This document shows positions 54,301 through 64,000 of a stretch of 64,000 nt of DNA, one piece after another. The position numbers and the translations under genes are program-made. Below the pieces are notes generated by a model. It was given only the letters and a program-made list of their open reading frames with translations, did no database searches and was not told the origin of the DNA. How positions within the stretch are numbered: the stretch's first letter is position 1; the number at the start of each line of letters is the position of its first letter. Location: positions 1,736,001 through 1,800,000 of the forward strand of contig NC_060114.1 in the NCBI RefSeq assembly GCF_021155765.1, given 5' to 3'. The stretch comes from Diprion similis (Eukaryota > Arthropoda > Insecta > Hymenoptera > Diprionidae).

Positions 54301-56082
54301 CGTTTTTTTTTCATTTTAATCCGATCTTTCCAGACTTCATTAATTATGTTTTGTGATCAAATCGCAATCTGACAAGTAGTGTTTGACTACTGATTACATT
54401 GTATACGCAGTATACAAGATTTTGTATTCTTTCATGGGGATGCCGTGTATCGGTCAAAGGCATAAAATGCACTATACTACATAGCACCGCTCAAATATTT
54501 CCGCGAGTGGCGACATCAAGCGTGCATTTAGAGAATTGAATTCCTGGCTTCACGGTTGTTGTCATGAACGTCTTTCTTTCATGACCGTGGCTAGTGTTTT
54601 GTTACCATGTTTCCATTGACAATAGCGTCTGTTATGTTTGTGTTATTCCCCGATGTTTATACCCGCTACATAACCCAGATTTATATTTGCCGCCTCGTTC
54701 TCGAGATTACAAATATGTAGTGACTCTCGAGTCCACCAGATGGCCACAACGTATAGAGTAAAAAACAAAAAACTGAGAGTGGGGATATAGGCCCCGCTCG
54801 TGGCATCGCTTCCGCCCAGTGTTGCCGCGTTGGTACAAATGTACCATTTGTAGTACTTTTTGGAATACAGTGGTACGCAGACACGACGTTGAAATTCCTA
54901 GTACTTTTTTTTAATTCGTGGTACGATTTCAATTTTTAACACGATAATGGAGTTAAATTTTCGATTCTGTTTGCTGCTGGAACCGTATACTCTTTCACTA
55001 TATAATTTATCACCAGATTTTAAGCGCTGCGACTGGTTCTAACAATTCAATGGGCCAATCGCAATGCTCAACTCGATGTGAAACACGTTTTCTTTGGCAC
55101 TCTCTCATTCCGATGTGAGCGTGAGATCAATGGGGCTGCAGCTACCCTGTTATTTCCGCCCGGAATAGTTCGTATTTGGGCCGAGCTCGCGCGCTGACGC
55201 GCTCTCTCTTCCCTTTAACATGGCTCCTCTCCGAACATAGGCTCGTGTTGATTTTTATAATCAGGTTTCGTTTTTTGACAAGTTCATAGGTCATGGCAGC
55301 CAGCATTGAACACTTCAATTTGAAGTGTTTGGTTGACGAGCATTCGCAACAGACGAGAATTACAAGTGACAAATCTGTACCTATATAGTGAATTCAATCA
55401 TGAAACCCTCGTTTACCGAATTCGTAGGTTATAGCATCCGTGTTATGTAACCAATGTAGCTTCACTTTTAACATGGACCGGTAAGTAACAAAAGACGCTC
55501 AGTATTGAGTTTCTTAAACTGTCAGATAGTATTTTTTTCGTATTTTCGCCTCAGCGTTTGATGAAAATCGAGTTATATTCGATACACTTTCGTAAGGTTT
55601 TCACGAGCATTTTTCTTCAGAGCGTTCGTCCCCCGTATTTTCATCGAGAAAGACACTCGTTAATTGCCACAAAGACGTTTCGTTTTGTACTCGTGATTCC
55701 AATAAACATGGCGCATTGTCGGTGAATAATAAATGTAGTTGTTTATTTAGATTTATAATACGTAAAAAAATCTCGCCACGAACACCGAACTATCGTCAAG
55801 TACATCGGGTGTATCACTCCGAGCCGCAGAGATCACTTGTAAAAATCAAACACCGAGTCCATGGAGCGTAACTCCTCGAGTTACAGACATTGCTCGTGTA
55901 TATCGAGCACCGAGAACATCGGGCGAAACTTCTCGAGCATCACACGATGGTTATCAATGTTAAACCGCAACTACGTCTGTTGACTCGGATTTGTCATTAT
56001 CGCTTATTATTGCACAGCAGAGCGATACGATAGTCGAGAAAGGAGAACAACGATAAATTTGGAGCAAATAAAATACAGTAAT
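54301..56082. other. Non-coding, nothing firm
   Basis: CAGTGTTGCCGC at about 54824 resembles another hAT tip. There is no supported gene. The last part may be the 5' side of the hAT gene seen again at 62690. Confidence 0.35.
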
Positions 56083-56087
56083 ATATA

Positions 56088-56207
56088 TGTTGGCGATTAA
56101 CGTAATCAAAGCACCACAAGCGGCACGCTAAATAAACCAGTATGTCAGACACCGTCGACACGCACGTCTCGTCTCTAACCTTCCCAGCTCCTCATACTCA
56201 ACTCACA
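56088..56207 (+). repeat. Gypsy 5' LTR
   Basis: 120 bp, very short for the group; AATAAA near 56132. Confidence 0.9.
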
Positions 56208-56324
56208 TGGCGCAGTCGCACCAGAACCACGTGAAACAAAATAATTGCAACAAAATAAAACATCAGTGAGTGCTAAAAAAAAATTACATTGAAAGTGAAA
56301 ACACATCAAATAAATACAAATACA

Positions 56325-57575
56325 ATGGCGGGCGACCATAGAGGCGTGGCCCCAATGGACATGGAAGGCAACTTGGCCGAAAATTGGAAAATGTGGAGAG
56401 CACGCTTCGAAAACTACCTCGTGGCTTCAGAAATACACATGAAAGACGAGAAAACACAATGCGCTCAACTTCTGCATTATATAGGCGTGGACGGATTCAA
56501 AATCTATACAACCTTTACCTTCTCAGACGAGGTAAGAAATAAACTAGAAATTCTACTGCGAAAATTCGAAACACACTTTATGCCGAAAGAAAACTTAGCC
56601 TACGAGCGATATCAATTCTTTTCGTATCGACAAAAACCAGGAGAAACATTGAAACAGTTCATAACCAAGCTAAAAAAACGTGCCATGAAATGCAAACTAG
56701 ATAATCTGCAAGATAGTCTAATAAAAACGATGCTAATTTGTGGTGTTAGTAACAGTGAAATAAGAGAGAAACTCCTGCAAAACGATGATCTCAACCTAGA
56801 CAAGGCCATCGAATTAAGCAGCGTCATCGAGATGTCCAGAACTCGCAGCGAACAAATGACTGCAGCAACGGAGGTAAACGAAATAAGAAACAAGAAGAAA
56901 CATGGCGACGCAGCGATGCAACACACCGACAGAAGACACAACGGAACAACGGAAAAGAAGACCAAATACATCAACTCGTGCAACAAATGTGGCAGGTCAC
57001 ATGCGTTAAATAGATGCCCAGCTTTCGGTAAAGAGTGTAGTTACTGTAAAATTAGGAATCATTTTGCCAGCGTATGTAATAAGAAGAAGGTAGGAGGAAT
57101 CACAAGTAGCTACGAGGTAAATACGGTAGATAAAGCAGAACAAAGCAGCGATTACTTCTTTATCGACACAATTCAGGTCGATGATATAGAAACCGCTAAA
57201 GGGTATACTTATCTTGTAATAAACAAACAAAAAATCAGTTTCAAAATTGACACAGGCTCAGACGCGAATATAATACCGTACAGAAAATGGAAAAGATTAG
57301 GTGTACCGGATGATGAAATAAAAAAATCCAAAGCCACGTTAATTTCATACTCTGGGGATAAAATAAATGTCAGGGGTCAAATAAAACTATCGTGTCACAC
57401 AAACAAAGATGTACACGAAATTGTATTTTACATTACAAACGATAACAGAAGTCCCATCTTGGGCGCTAAGACGTCAGAACTGCTGACCTTAGTTAGAAGA
57501 ATAGAAACTGTAGGCGCAAACACAAACAAATACGAGACCCTTACTAAAAAAATCATGACTTGTTTAACGGAATAG
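56325..57575 (+). CDS. Gypsy gag with protease
   Basis: The ATG at 56325 (MAGDHRGVAPMDMEGNLAEN) opens a 416-residue frame. Gag: NWKMWRARFENYLVASE and RYQFFSYRQKPGETLKQF. Two Cys/His knuckles near 225-255: CNKCGRSHALNRC and CSYCKIRNHFASVC. A retroviral-type protease follows, FKIDTGSDANIIPYRKW (about 305), with ILGAKTSELL. The frame is intact and ends at a TAG just where pol continues in another frame, as often seen for gag/pol borders in this group. Gag forms the particle; the protease matures it. Confidence 0.9.
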   Translation: MAGDHRGVAPMDMEGNLAENWKMWRARFENYLVASEIHMKDEKTQCAQLLHYIGVDGFKIYTTFTFSDEVRNKLEILLRKFETHFMPKENLAYERYQFFSYRQKPGETLKQFITKLKKRAMKCKLDNLQDSLIKTMLICGVSNSEIREKLLQNDDLNLDKAIELSSVIEMSRTRSEQMTAATEVNEIRNKKKHGDAAMQHTDRRHNGTTEKKTKYINSCNKCGRSHALNRCPAFGKECSYCKIRNHFASVCNKKKVGGITSSYEVNTVDKAEQSSDYFFIDTIQVDDIETAKGYTYLVINKQKISFKIDTGSDANIIPYRKWKRLGVPDDEIKKSKATLISYSGDKINVRGQIKLSCHTNKDVHEIVFYITNDNRSPILGAKTSELLTLVRRIETVGANTNKYETLTKKIMTCLTE

Positions 57576-58867
57576 GGTGTTTAGAAAAGCCATACAGCAT
57601 AGAATTTAAAAAAAACAGCACACCAAAAGTGCACCCGACTAGAAATGTACCTATACCACTGCATAACGAACTAAAAGAATGTCTAGAAGAACTAACTAAA
57701 CTAGATATTATAAAAAAGATTCAAGGTATGTAGCACCGAATGGGTAAATTCGCTAGTAATAGTAAGAAAACCAAATAACAAACTCAGGATATGTATTGAC
57801 CCGAAACATTTAAATGAAGCTGTTCAAAGAGAATATTGCCTAATTCCGTCTCTAGAACAAATCACAGCCAATATGTCAGGCGCTAAATACTTTAGTACAC
57901 TCGATGCTACGCAAGGGTTTTATCGGATCAAACTAGATGAAAAAAAAACAAGCACTAACTTGTGTACCTTTGAAGCCCCTTTTGGTAGATTTAAATTCCT
58001 CAGGATGCCCTACGGGCTAGCGTCGGCCCCAGAAGTTTTCCAACAAAGATTCAAAAGTATATTTGAGATAGAAGGTGTAGAATTTTATATCGATGATATT
58101 ATAGTCTGGGGTAAAACAGAAAGGGAGCACAACGAAAGGCTAAAACTAGTTATTGAAATAGCAAGAAAAAACGGAGTCAAGTTCAATCTGAGAAAATGCA
58201 AATTTGGTAAACCATCAATACACTATTTAGGTCACGGTATTTCTGCAAAAGGTATTACGCCTGACGAATCAAAAATTCAAGCCATAATAAATATGCCAAC
58301 CCCACAAAACAAAGAAGGCATTCAAAGGTTGCTAGGCATTTTAACGTATATCAGCAAATTCATAAATAATTTTTTGTGCACAATCGAACCTCTTAGAAAC
58401 CTACTAAGAAATGATGTACAATTCACTTGGAACGGAGAACAGGAAAGAGCTTTAAAGAATTGAAAACAAAGTTATCCTGTAGACCAGTTCTTCAATTCTA
58501 TGACGTCAAAAAAGAAAAAGTAGTATCAGTAGACGCCTCAAAAGCAGGACTGGGAGCAGTCCTCTTACAATATAACTTACCCTGTGCTTATGCGTCAAAA
58601 GCACTGACAGATACACAAACACGGTATGCTCAAACAGAAAAAGAGCTTCTTGCAGTTTGTTTCGGATTAACTAAATTTCATGATTTTGTGTATGGTAAAA
58701 GAGTGATAGTAGAAACAGATCACCAACCGCTAATATCAATTTGGAAAAAACCACCATACAAATGCCCAGCGAGGCTACGAAGAATGTGCTTGCAAATACA
58801 AAAATATGACTTTGAAATCAAATACAAACCTGGAAAAGAATTTAATTCTCGCAGATGCTCTATCTAG
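57576..58867 (+). pseudogene. Gypsy reverse transcriptase and RNase H, frame-shifted
   Basis: Begins GIGCLEKPYSIEF in the -1 frame to gag, breaks near 57725, then STEWVNSLVIVRKPNNKLRI. RT: YFSTLDATQGFYRIKLDE, FGRFKFLRMPYGLASAPEVF and VEFYIDDIIVWGK (YIDD box, about 58090), LGHGISAKGI. A TGA at 58461 and a shift lead to RNase H: VVSVDASKAGLGAVLLQ, ALTDTQTRYAQTEKELLAV and VETDHQPL. A last shift near 58845 ends the frame at 58867. Motifs are all kept, but three or more breaks make pol inactive. Confidence 0.85.
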
Positions 58868-58935
58868 AGCTTACCCAGCAAAAAAGTAGTTGAAGGCTGG
58901 GAAGTAGATATGGAAGCTCAGGTGTGTAATATAGA

Positions 58936-60141
58936 GTGTCAAGTAAACGCAACTCCAAAAAAAAAAATCAGTTAATCCAAGAAACAAACAAAGACATAGA
59001 ACTAGTAGAGCTACAGAAAATAATTCAGACTGGATGGCGAAAGAATCCACAAACCGTACCAAATAATATTAAGCAATACTTTAAGCATAGAAACGAGCTA
59101 ACAATTATAAACGATCAAGTCTTTAAGAACCAATGTATAGAAATACCCGCTAGTCTAAGAAGAGAAATGATAGACAAAGCTCATTACGCTCATCTCGAGG
59201 CAGATAAATGTTAAAAACTAGCTCGCGAATCTACATTCTGGCCCGGAATGAATAACCAAATTAAACAAGTAGTAGTAGAGTGTCGCCTTTGCCAAAGATA
59301 TGCTAAATCACAAAGCAAAGAACCTTTGATCTCACATACAACTCCAAGCTTACCCTGGAACAAAATAGGTTGTGACATATTTGAACTAAAAGGAAAAAAC
59401 TACCTATTATTAATAGATTACTTCTCCAAATTCGTTGAAGTAGAAGAACTAAACAATCTAAGCTCAAACAATGTAATTAGAATCATGAAAATGAACTTTG
59501 CCAGTCACGGAATACCAGTAACCGTTATGTTCGACGGCGGTACACAATTCACTTCATACGAATTTGTCAAATTTGCAAAGGATTTTGATTTTAACCACAT
59601 TAAGTTGTCACCCAAATATGCCCAATATAACGGCATGGCGGAACGCCACATACAAACAGCCAAGTAAATACTCAAAAAAGTCCTAGAAGACATAAAAGAT
59701 TTGGACATAGCATTACTTCACTTCAGAAACACACCAATGTTTGGAAACATATCTCCCGCAGAAGCATTAATGTTAAGAAAACTTAGAACAACTCTACCGT
59801 CAACCAATAAGACCCTGAAACCCAACATAAATACAAAAATAGTCGAAACAGCCGTAACGAAAACACAAAAAGAACAAAACAAATATTATAACACAACAAA
59901 TACTCGAGCACTACCAACAATTGAAAACAACACGCGCGTATACGTACAAACAAAACCAAAATCAAATTGGAAACCAGCTGTAGTCATAGAAAAAATGAGA
60001 GACAGAACATATAAAGTAAAATTCGATAATGGCTCAGTACTGGAGAGAAGCCGTAGATTTATAAAATCAGCCGGAACGAAAAAACCTGTAACGATAAAAA
60101 AAGAGGAAAAAGTAGATAATAAGAAACAAAAAATGAAATGA
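58936..60141 (+). pseudogene. Gypsy integrase, two stops
   Basis: The zinc-binding part HYAHLEADKC is cut by a TAA at 59212, then KLARESTFWPGMN and CRLCQRYAKSQ. Core: WNKIGCDIFELKGKNYL (Asp), VMFDGGTQFTSYEF (Asp) and QYNGMAERHIQTAK (Glu), so D-D-E is kept. A TAA at 59666 follows. The C-terminal part with DIALLHFRNTPMFGNISPAE and a basic tail runs to the TGA at 60139. It would insert the cDNA. Two stops inactivate it. Confidence 0.85.
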
Positions 60142-60439
60142 TACATAGAGTTAGATAACACTGTAAACCCTGAGATGTTGGATACTAATGGAGAAACGGA
60201 TAGCATCAGTTCGGAAAACCTGGTGTGAGATTATAATACTATGACAGATGCTGAAACCGAGACGCCCGAGGAAGACTCTGGCCAGAGTCTCAATAGAGAA
60301 AAGCAGATTGTAACATCCTCAGGTAGAAAAGTTAATCCACCCCATAGACTAAATCTCTGAGGCCCCTTCCTAAATAAAATAAGTTATCCTTAAGTTGCTT
60401 AGAGATATATATATGTACACAATATATATATATATATAT
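60142..60439. other. Gypsy 3' non-coding part with AT microsatellite
   Basis: Degraded acidic coding remains to about 60360, then (AT)n at 60403-60439, which is the landing site of copy 3. Confidence 0.6.
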
Positions 60440-62473
60440 TGTGACGTGGCGGGTCTACCAGCCCGTCACCGACCCGCACCTCCACTCCCAGGCGGCCGCG
60501 TCAAGCGCTCTTAAAGAGCAAGGAAGAGTCCTGCCGTGCCGCCGATGAACAACCAGAGTTAGTTTTAAGATTTATGTATTGTTGCTAATGCTTTTTGTTA
60601 CTCCCCCAACCCATTCTCTGAGGTGACCGCCACTGCCGCCGCCACCACTGCCGCCGCCAAGGCCAACGCCATCAACGACCACCCTGCGCTGCCGTCGCGG
60701 GAAACGCGAAGGGACCACAGGACGACCGGCGTGGAGTTCGAAGCCCCGGACCCAGTAGTCGCGCTGTTGCTTGCTCGGACCTCGATGCCGCCAAGGACAT
60801 GCTGCCGCTGCCGCCCAGGGGTCGAGTTGCCTCCACCGGAGCCTCCGATAAGACCGGCCTTGCAACCCGGCACCCACAAACAACCGGACTCAGCCTCCCC
60901 CTGGGCTCGCCGATGCCGACAGGACATTTCCGCCTTCGCCAGACCACCCTCGCAACACGCAGCACAGCGCGGCGAACAGACCGGCTGCCTAGGCTCCCGC
61001 TGGTCTCTCGCCAATCTACCTATCATCCCCTCCCGTAGCGCCACCGCGGGATCGCGATCGCCGAGGGCCGGCGGCCACCTCACTCTCCCTTGTGCTGCGC
61101 TATTGATAGTACCGTAGTTCATCGTAGTGCCTGATCGCTTTGAAAAATTATATTGAGAAATCGAAGTCGAGTTCTCTTGTGGTCCTTGCTCTGTATCTCT
61201 GCCGAGGAGGAACCGTTGCCGCTGTTTTTATTTGGGCAGAACCGGGAGTTGTTTGCCGTAATAAGGTAGGCTGTCGCTATCCCGAATCTCGCTGACTATA
61301 GATTCTCAACGGCCGCAGGCCATTTTTTCCCTCTGTAACAGGTTGCCGGCCGGCTTTGATCGGCCATTTTGTGTGAAAGCCCGCGAGCCTCGTGGTAGCT
61401 AAGCTTTTCTATTCAATTGTATTTCTGATTTTACTTGCTACCTTGATTTGTTATAATTACGATAAGATACTCTGGTTGTTCATTCGGTAATCTTTTGCCG
61501 CTTTATTGTAACGTATCACTTGTAATGGATCGTGTACCGTGCCGCTTCCCGGCCGCGTACCAAGTACGTGAGTGTGAGAGAGAGAGAGAATCTGTGAGTG
61601 AGTGTGTGCGCCCGTGCCGTCGTTGCCGAGCGTAACTACCGCCGTCAAGCAGCGACAGGCGACCGTGCTGATATTCTAGAAAAAGCGAAGAAGGATTATC
61701 TCGTATTTGTGAAACTGTTAGATTGTTAGCAAGTTTGTTTTTGGAATTGTTCTGCCTTGTTTTGAGTTTTGAAATTGTTAACGAATTTGCTTCGCAATTG
61801 CGAACGATTCGGTAGTCGCATGAGTTATTGAACTGTTACTGATTTTACGTCGATTATTATTCGCTTATCTTGGTCGCTTGCCGCTCGTCGCTTCTAGCTT
61901 ATACTGCTTGATCTTTGCCGTGTTCTATTGAATTGTTTAATTTTGTTGCTGTGTTGTATTTTATGCTATTTTGTTTTATTTTTATTTATTTTTGAATTGT
62001 ATCGAAGCGTACCGCCACCGATAAGACCGCTTGCCGTGTAAATATTTTATTGCATGTTGCCTTCTGCCTTGCCGTAACTGCGTTGCTTGTTAATAAATGC
62101 TGGTAATTACATCTATAATCATTCGATTATCATCTATACTATTTCACCTTCGCGCCCACGTTCCCCTCACCGCTAGCTAGTCGGCTGTTTTGTTTGTGCT
62201 TGCCCCTGCTATAGTTTCGCTTTGAGATTTGGTGGTGTGAGTTTGGTTCGCCGTTCGAGTCGGCGAACGAATGCTATTGGACGGTAAATTTCGAATCTGG
62301 TAAGAGTATAGTCTCTTACGGCTCTCTCGAGCCTGGCGCCCAACACCTGTTCTGCAGTGCCGTCAATCTTTATTTTTCCATCTTTCTATTGCCGTGTTGG
62401 TCAACGCCATTTTTGTAAACGAGCCTCTGTGCCGACCCCGCTTTCCCCCGGGTGAAGTAAAAAGCCCGTTACA
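60440..62473 (+). mobile_element. Large non-coding LTR-like element, family copy 3, 2034 bp
   Basis: Runs from TGTGACGTGGCGGGTC at 60440 to AAGCCCGTTACA ending at 62473, inserted in (AT)n, so the TSD cannot be read exactly. The left 600 bp are GC-rich with open frames on both strands that look accidental. AATAAATGC near 62091 and CCTGGCGCCCAAC at 62332-62344 lie at 385 and 140 bp from the end, as in copies 1 and 2. Sequence is otherwise very different from those copies, so it is a separate subfamily. Confidence 0.7.
62334..62344 (+). promoter_or_regulatory. Primer-binding-site-like motif in copy 3
   Basis: TGGCGCCCAAC, identical to 16301-16311. Confidence 0.55.
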
Positions 62474-62550
62474 ATATATATATATATATATAAAATGTGT
62501 TACCATTGGGCTGTTTGCTACCATTGTACTGTAAACGTAAAGAAGGGAGA

Positions 62551-62674
62551 TGTTAGTGATTAACGTAGTCACAGCGTCACCTACAAGCGGCACGCTAAAT
62601 AAACCAGTATGTCAGACACCGTCGACACGCACGTCTCGTCTCTAACCTTCCCAACTCCTCATACTCAACTAACA
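62551..62674 (+). repeat. Gypsy 3' LTR
   Basis: 124 bp; pairs with the 5' LTR. Confidence 0.9.
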
Positions 62675-62689
62675 ATATAGAAAGGATTT

Positions 62690-64000
62690 TCTCGAAACAA
62701 ATATTTCTGTCTTAGATCTGTTAAGCACAGAGCATCGACGCTCGAATCCAATGACAGCAACGTAATTGATGACAACGTGTCCAAGGATAATGACAACGAA
62801 AAGGACGTCACGGATTCCTGTACTTCGGGTGACGAAAAAACATCGTCCTCGGCGACAAAAAAAAAATAAAAAAAAATTGAAAAAACCAACGACAAAGAAG
62901 ATCAAGCGTTCATTTCGCGGAGTTTGGGAAAAAAGTTACCCTTGGATCGCGAATAGAAATAATAAGCCATTTTGCAAGGTGTGCCAAAAGTTTTTGGAAG
63001 GAGGGCAATACCATCTTACGCGGCATGAAAAGACAGACTTCCATATCAAAAGGATTGCAGCCACCGCTCACAGTGTGGCTTTGGACGATTTTGCGAAAAT
63101 CAACCCGAAAATAAAAGCAGCTACCGAAGCTAAAAGTTCCGCACTGAAATTGGCAATATTCATCGCCGAGCATAATTTGCCTTTCAGATTGTTGGAACAT
63201 TTGCCTAAACTGGTGTCGTCCGTCTGTCCAGATTCCGAAATCGCGAAGCAAATCCCTTGCAGTCGCACCAAAGGAAAAGGACTGCTAGTAGATGTTTTAG
63301 GACCAGAAAGTATGAGGGAAGCAGCGCTCAAGCTCCGGTCGGCAAAGTTCAGCGAGAACTTTGCCGATCTTCGTTGAAACCACGGATATAAGTACGAGCA
63401 AATGTTTGGCTCTTGTCGCTCGATACTTCGATGATGAAACAGATGAGATCCGGGATCGATGCCTGGGACTTCTGGAAGTATCAGTTTGTACCGCTGCTGC
63501 ACTGCATGCGAGTCTCATACAATTTTTAGAGCAGCAGAAGATTCCTCTCGAGAATATGATCGGGTTCGCTGCAGATAATGCATTCGTAATGATGGGTCAC
63601 TTAACGGGATGCAAGCTAAGCTTAAAAATTCGCTGCCGCATTTATCTGTGATCGGATGCGCTTGTCATTCATTTCATCTCTGCGCGTCTGCAGCTTGTCT
63701 GAAATTGCCGAGAACGATCGAGGATCTGGCGCGACACATATACTCGTACTTTTCACACAGCACCAAGCGATTAGTAGAATTCGCAGGCTGCCAAGAGATC
63801 GCGAACCTGGTGCCTCATCGGCTTCAACGACCAAGTCAGACCCGTTGGTTATCGTTGCAGGCGGTCGTGAATCGAATTTTGGAGCAGTGGCCTGCTTTAA
63901 TTCTCTATTTCGAGAAAGCTGTGGCTGAAGACAATCTGCAAGCGGCTAGTACGATTTTATCCGCTCTCAAAAATCCCGTCTATAAAATATACTTCTGTTT
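62690..64000 (+). pseudogene. hAT transposase relic, cut by gypsy and by the window end
   Basis: Frames from 62766: a basic stretch, then SYPWIANRNNKPFCKVCQKF and HLTRHEKTDFH (BED/TTF-like finger). After shifts: STDISTSKCLALVARYFDD (first Asp lost or just before the break at 63377), MIGFAADNAFVMMGHLTGC (second Asp), CACHSFHLCASAACLKLP and RPSQTRWLSLQAVVNRILEQW. The sequence is open at the right edge; the dimerisation domain would lie beyond 64000. Same broad group as the 9535-14078 transposase, but without introns here. At least three shifts. Gypsy inserted in its 5' part, since the 5-bp TSD ATATA abuts this relic. Confidence 0.75.

Larger units (their letters stand above)
56088..62674 (+). 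mobile_element. Gypsy-type LTR retrotransposon with a nested element
   Basis: LTRs of 120 and 124 bp (56088-56207 and 62551-62674) share GCGGCACGCTAAATAAACC and CTCATACTCAACT. They begin TGTT and end ACA, flanked by ATATA on both sides. TGGCGCAGTCGCACCAG directly after the 5' LTR is a primer site seen in the 17.6/297 group. AAAGAAGGGAGA is the polypurine tract. Copy 3 (60440-62473) sits between pol and the 3' LTR; without it the element is about 4.55 kb. No env frame. Confidence 0.93.

Noticed and set aside
57555..57575. Programmed -1 slippery site at the gypsy gag/pol border
   Set aside because: A TTTAAC word is there, but it is not in the phase needed for the classical heptamer; a plain overlap or decay cannot be excluded.
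60598..61122. Overlapping long frames on both strands
   Set aside because: Local GC richness leaves few stops on all frames; no motifs, and it lies inside non-coding copy 3.
60142..62550. Envelope gene in the gypsy element
   Set aside because: Nothing after integrase except a short degraded tail and the non-coding copy 3; no signal peptide or fusion-type frame.
1..64000. CRISPR arrays, bacterial operons or phage genes
   Set aside because: Repeats are transposon ends or microsatellites; genes have introns and eukaryotic domains.

Overview
The window looks like arthropod nuclear DNA, most likely from an insect, and a hymenopteran is plausible but unproven. It is AT-rich, has spliceosomal introns, and is packed with insect-type mobile elements: BEL/Pao, copia and gypsy LTR retrotransposons, hAT and THAP/P-type DNA transposons, Crypton- and DIRS-like tyrosine-recombinase relics, and fold-back MITEs. 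I see no bacterial operons, CRISPR array or rRNA. The only convincing host gene is a DTWD2-like tRNA-modifying enzyme on the minus strand (two exons, 45658-45860 and 47704-47884).

Layout. 1-5067: mostly non-coding, with a broken unknown ORF, a pyrimidine-rich tract and a Crypton-type recombinase relic. 5068-7770: a hAT element with perfect 15-bp terminal inverted repeats (TIRs) and a perfect 8-bp target-site duplication (TSD). 8831-16471: a large non-coding element (copy 1 of a four-member family) split by a 4.5-kb hAT (9535-14078) and an 800-bp TTAA-flanked fold-back (15309-16108). 16514-18207: ZMYM1-like hAT pseudogene. 18215-32206: a P-type element with about 0.5-kb inverted ends, split by a complete BEL/Pao element (19416-25626) and by family copy 2 (27777-30643), which itself holds a 392-bp SINE-like insert. 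32708-33526: a second ZMYM1-like relic.

34762-44366: a DNA-transposon candidate with about 617-bp inverted ends and an unassigned DDE-like gene on the minus strand. That gene is split by family copy 4 (35972-43267), which carries a young, intact copia element (36379-41094). 44370-51300: mostly non-coding, with the DTWD2 exons, a TTAA fold-back in the DTWD2 intron and a 611-bp MITE with an 8-bp TSD. 51378-52547: multi-exon Crypton-like pseudogene. 53400-54230: DIRS-like reverse-transcriptase relic. 56088-62674: a decayed gypsy element with family copy 3 (60440-62473) in its 3' region. 62690-64000: another hAT relic running off the end.

The genes do not form a pathway; the window is a stack of nested insertions whose order can be read from the TSDs. 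The most unusual item is the four-member family of about 2.0-2.6-kb non-coding elements (8831, 27777, 35972, 60440). They start TGT, end in CA, give 4-bp TSDs where these can be read, and three of the four carry a tRNA-Lys-type primer-binding-like motif 130-170 bp before the 3' end, with no recognisable 3' LTR.
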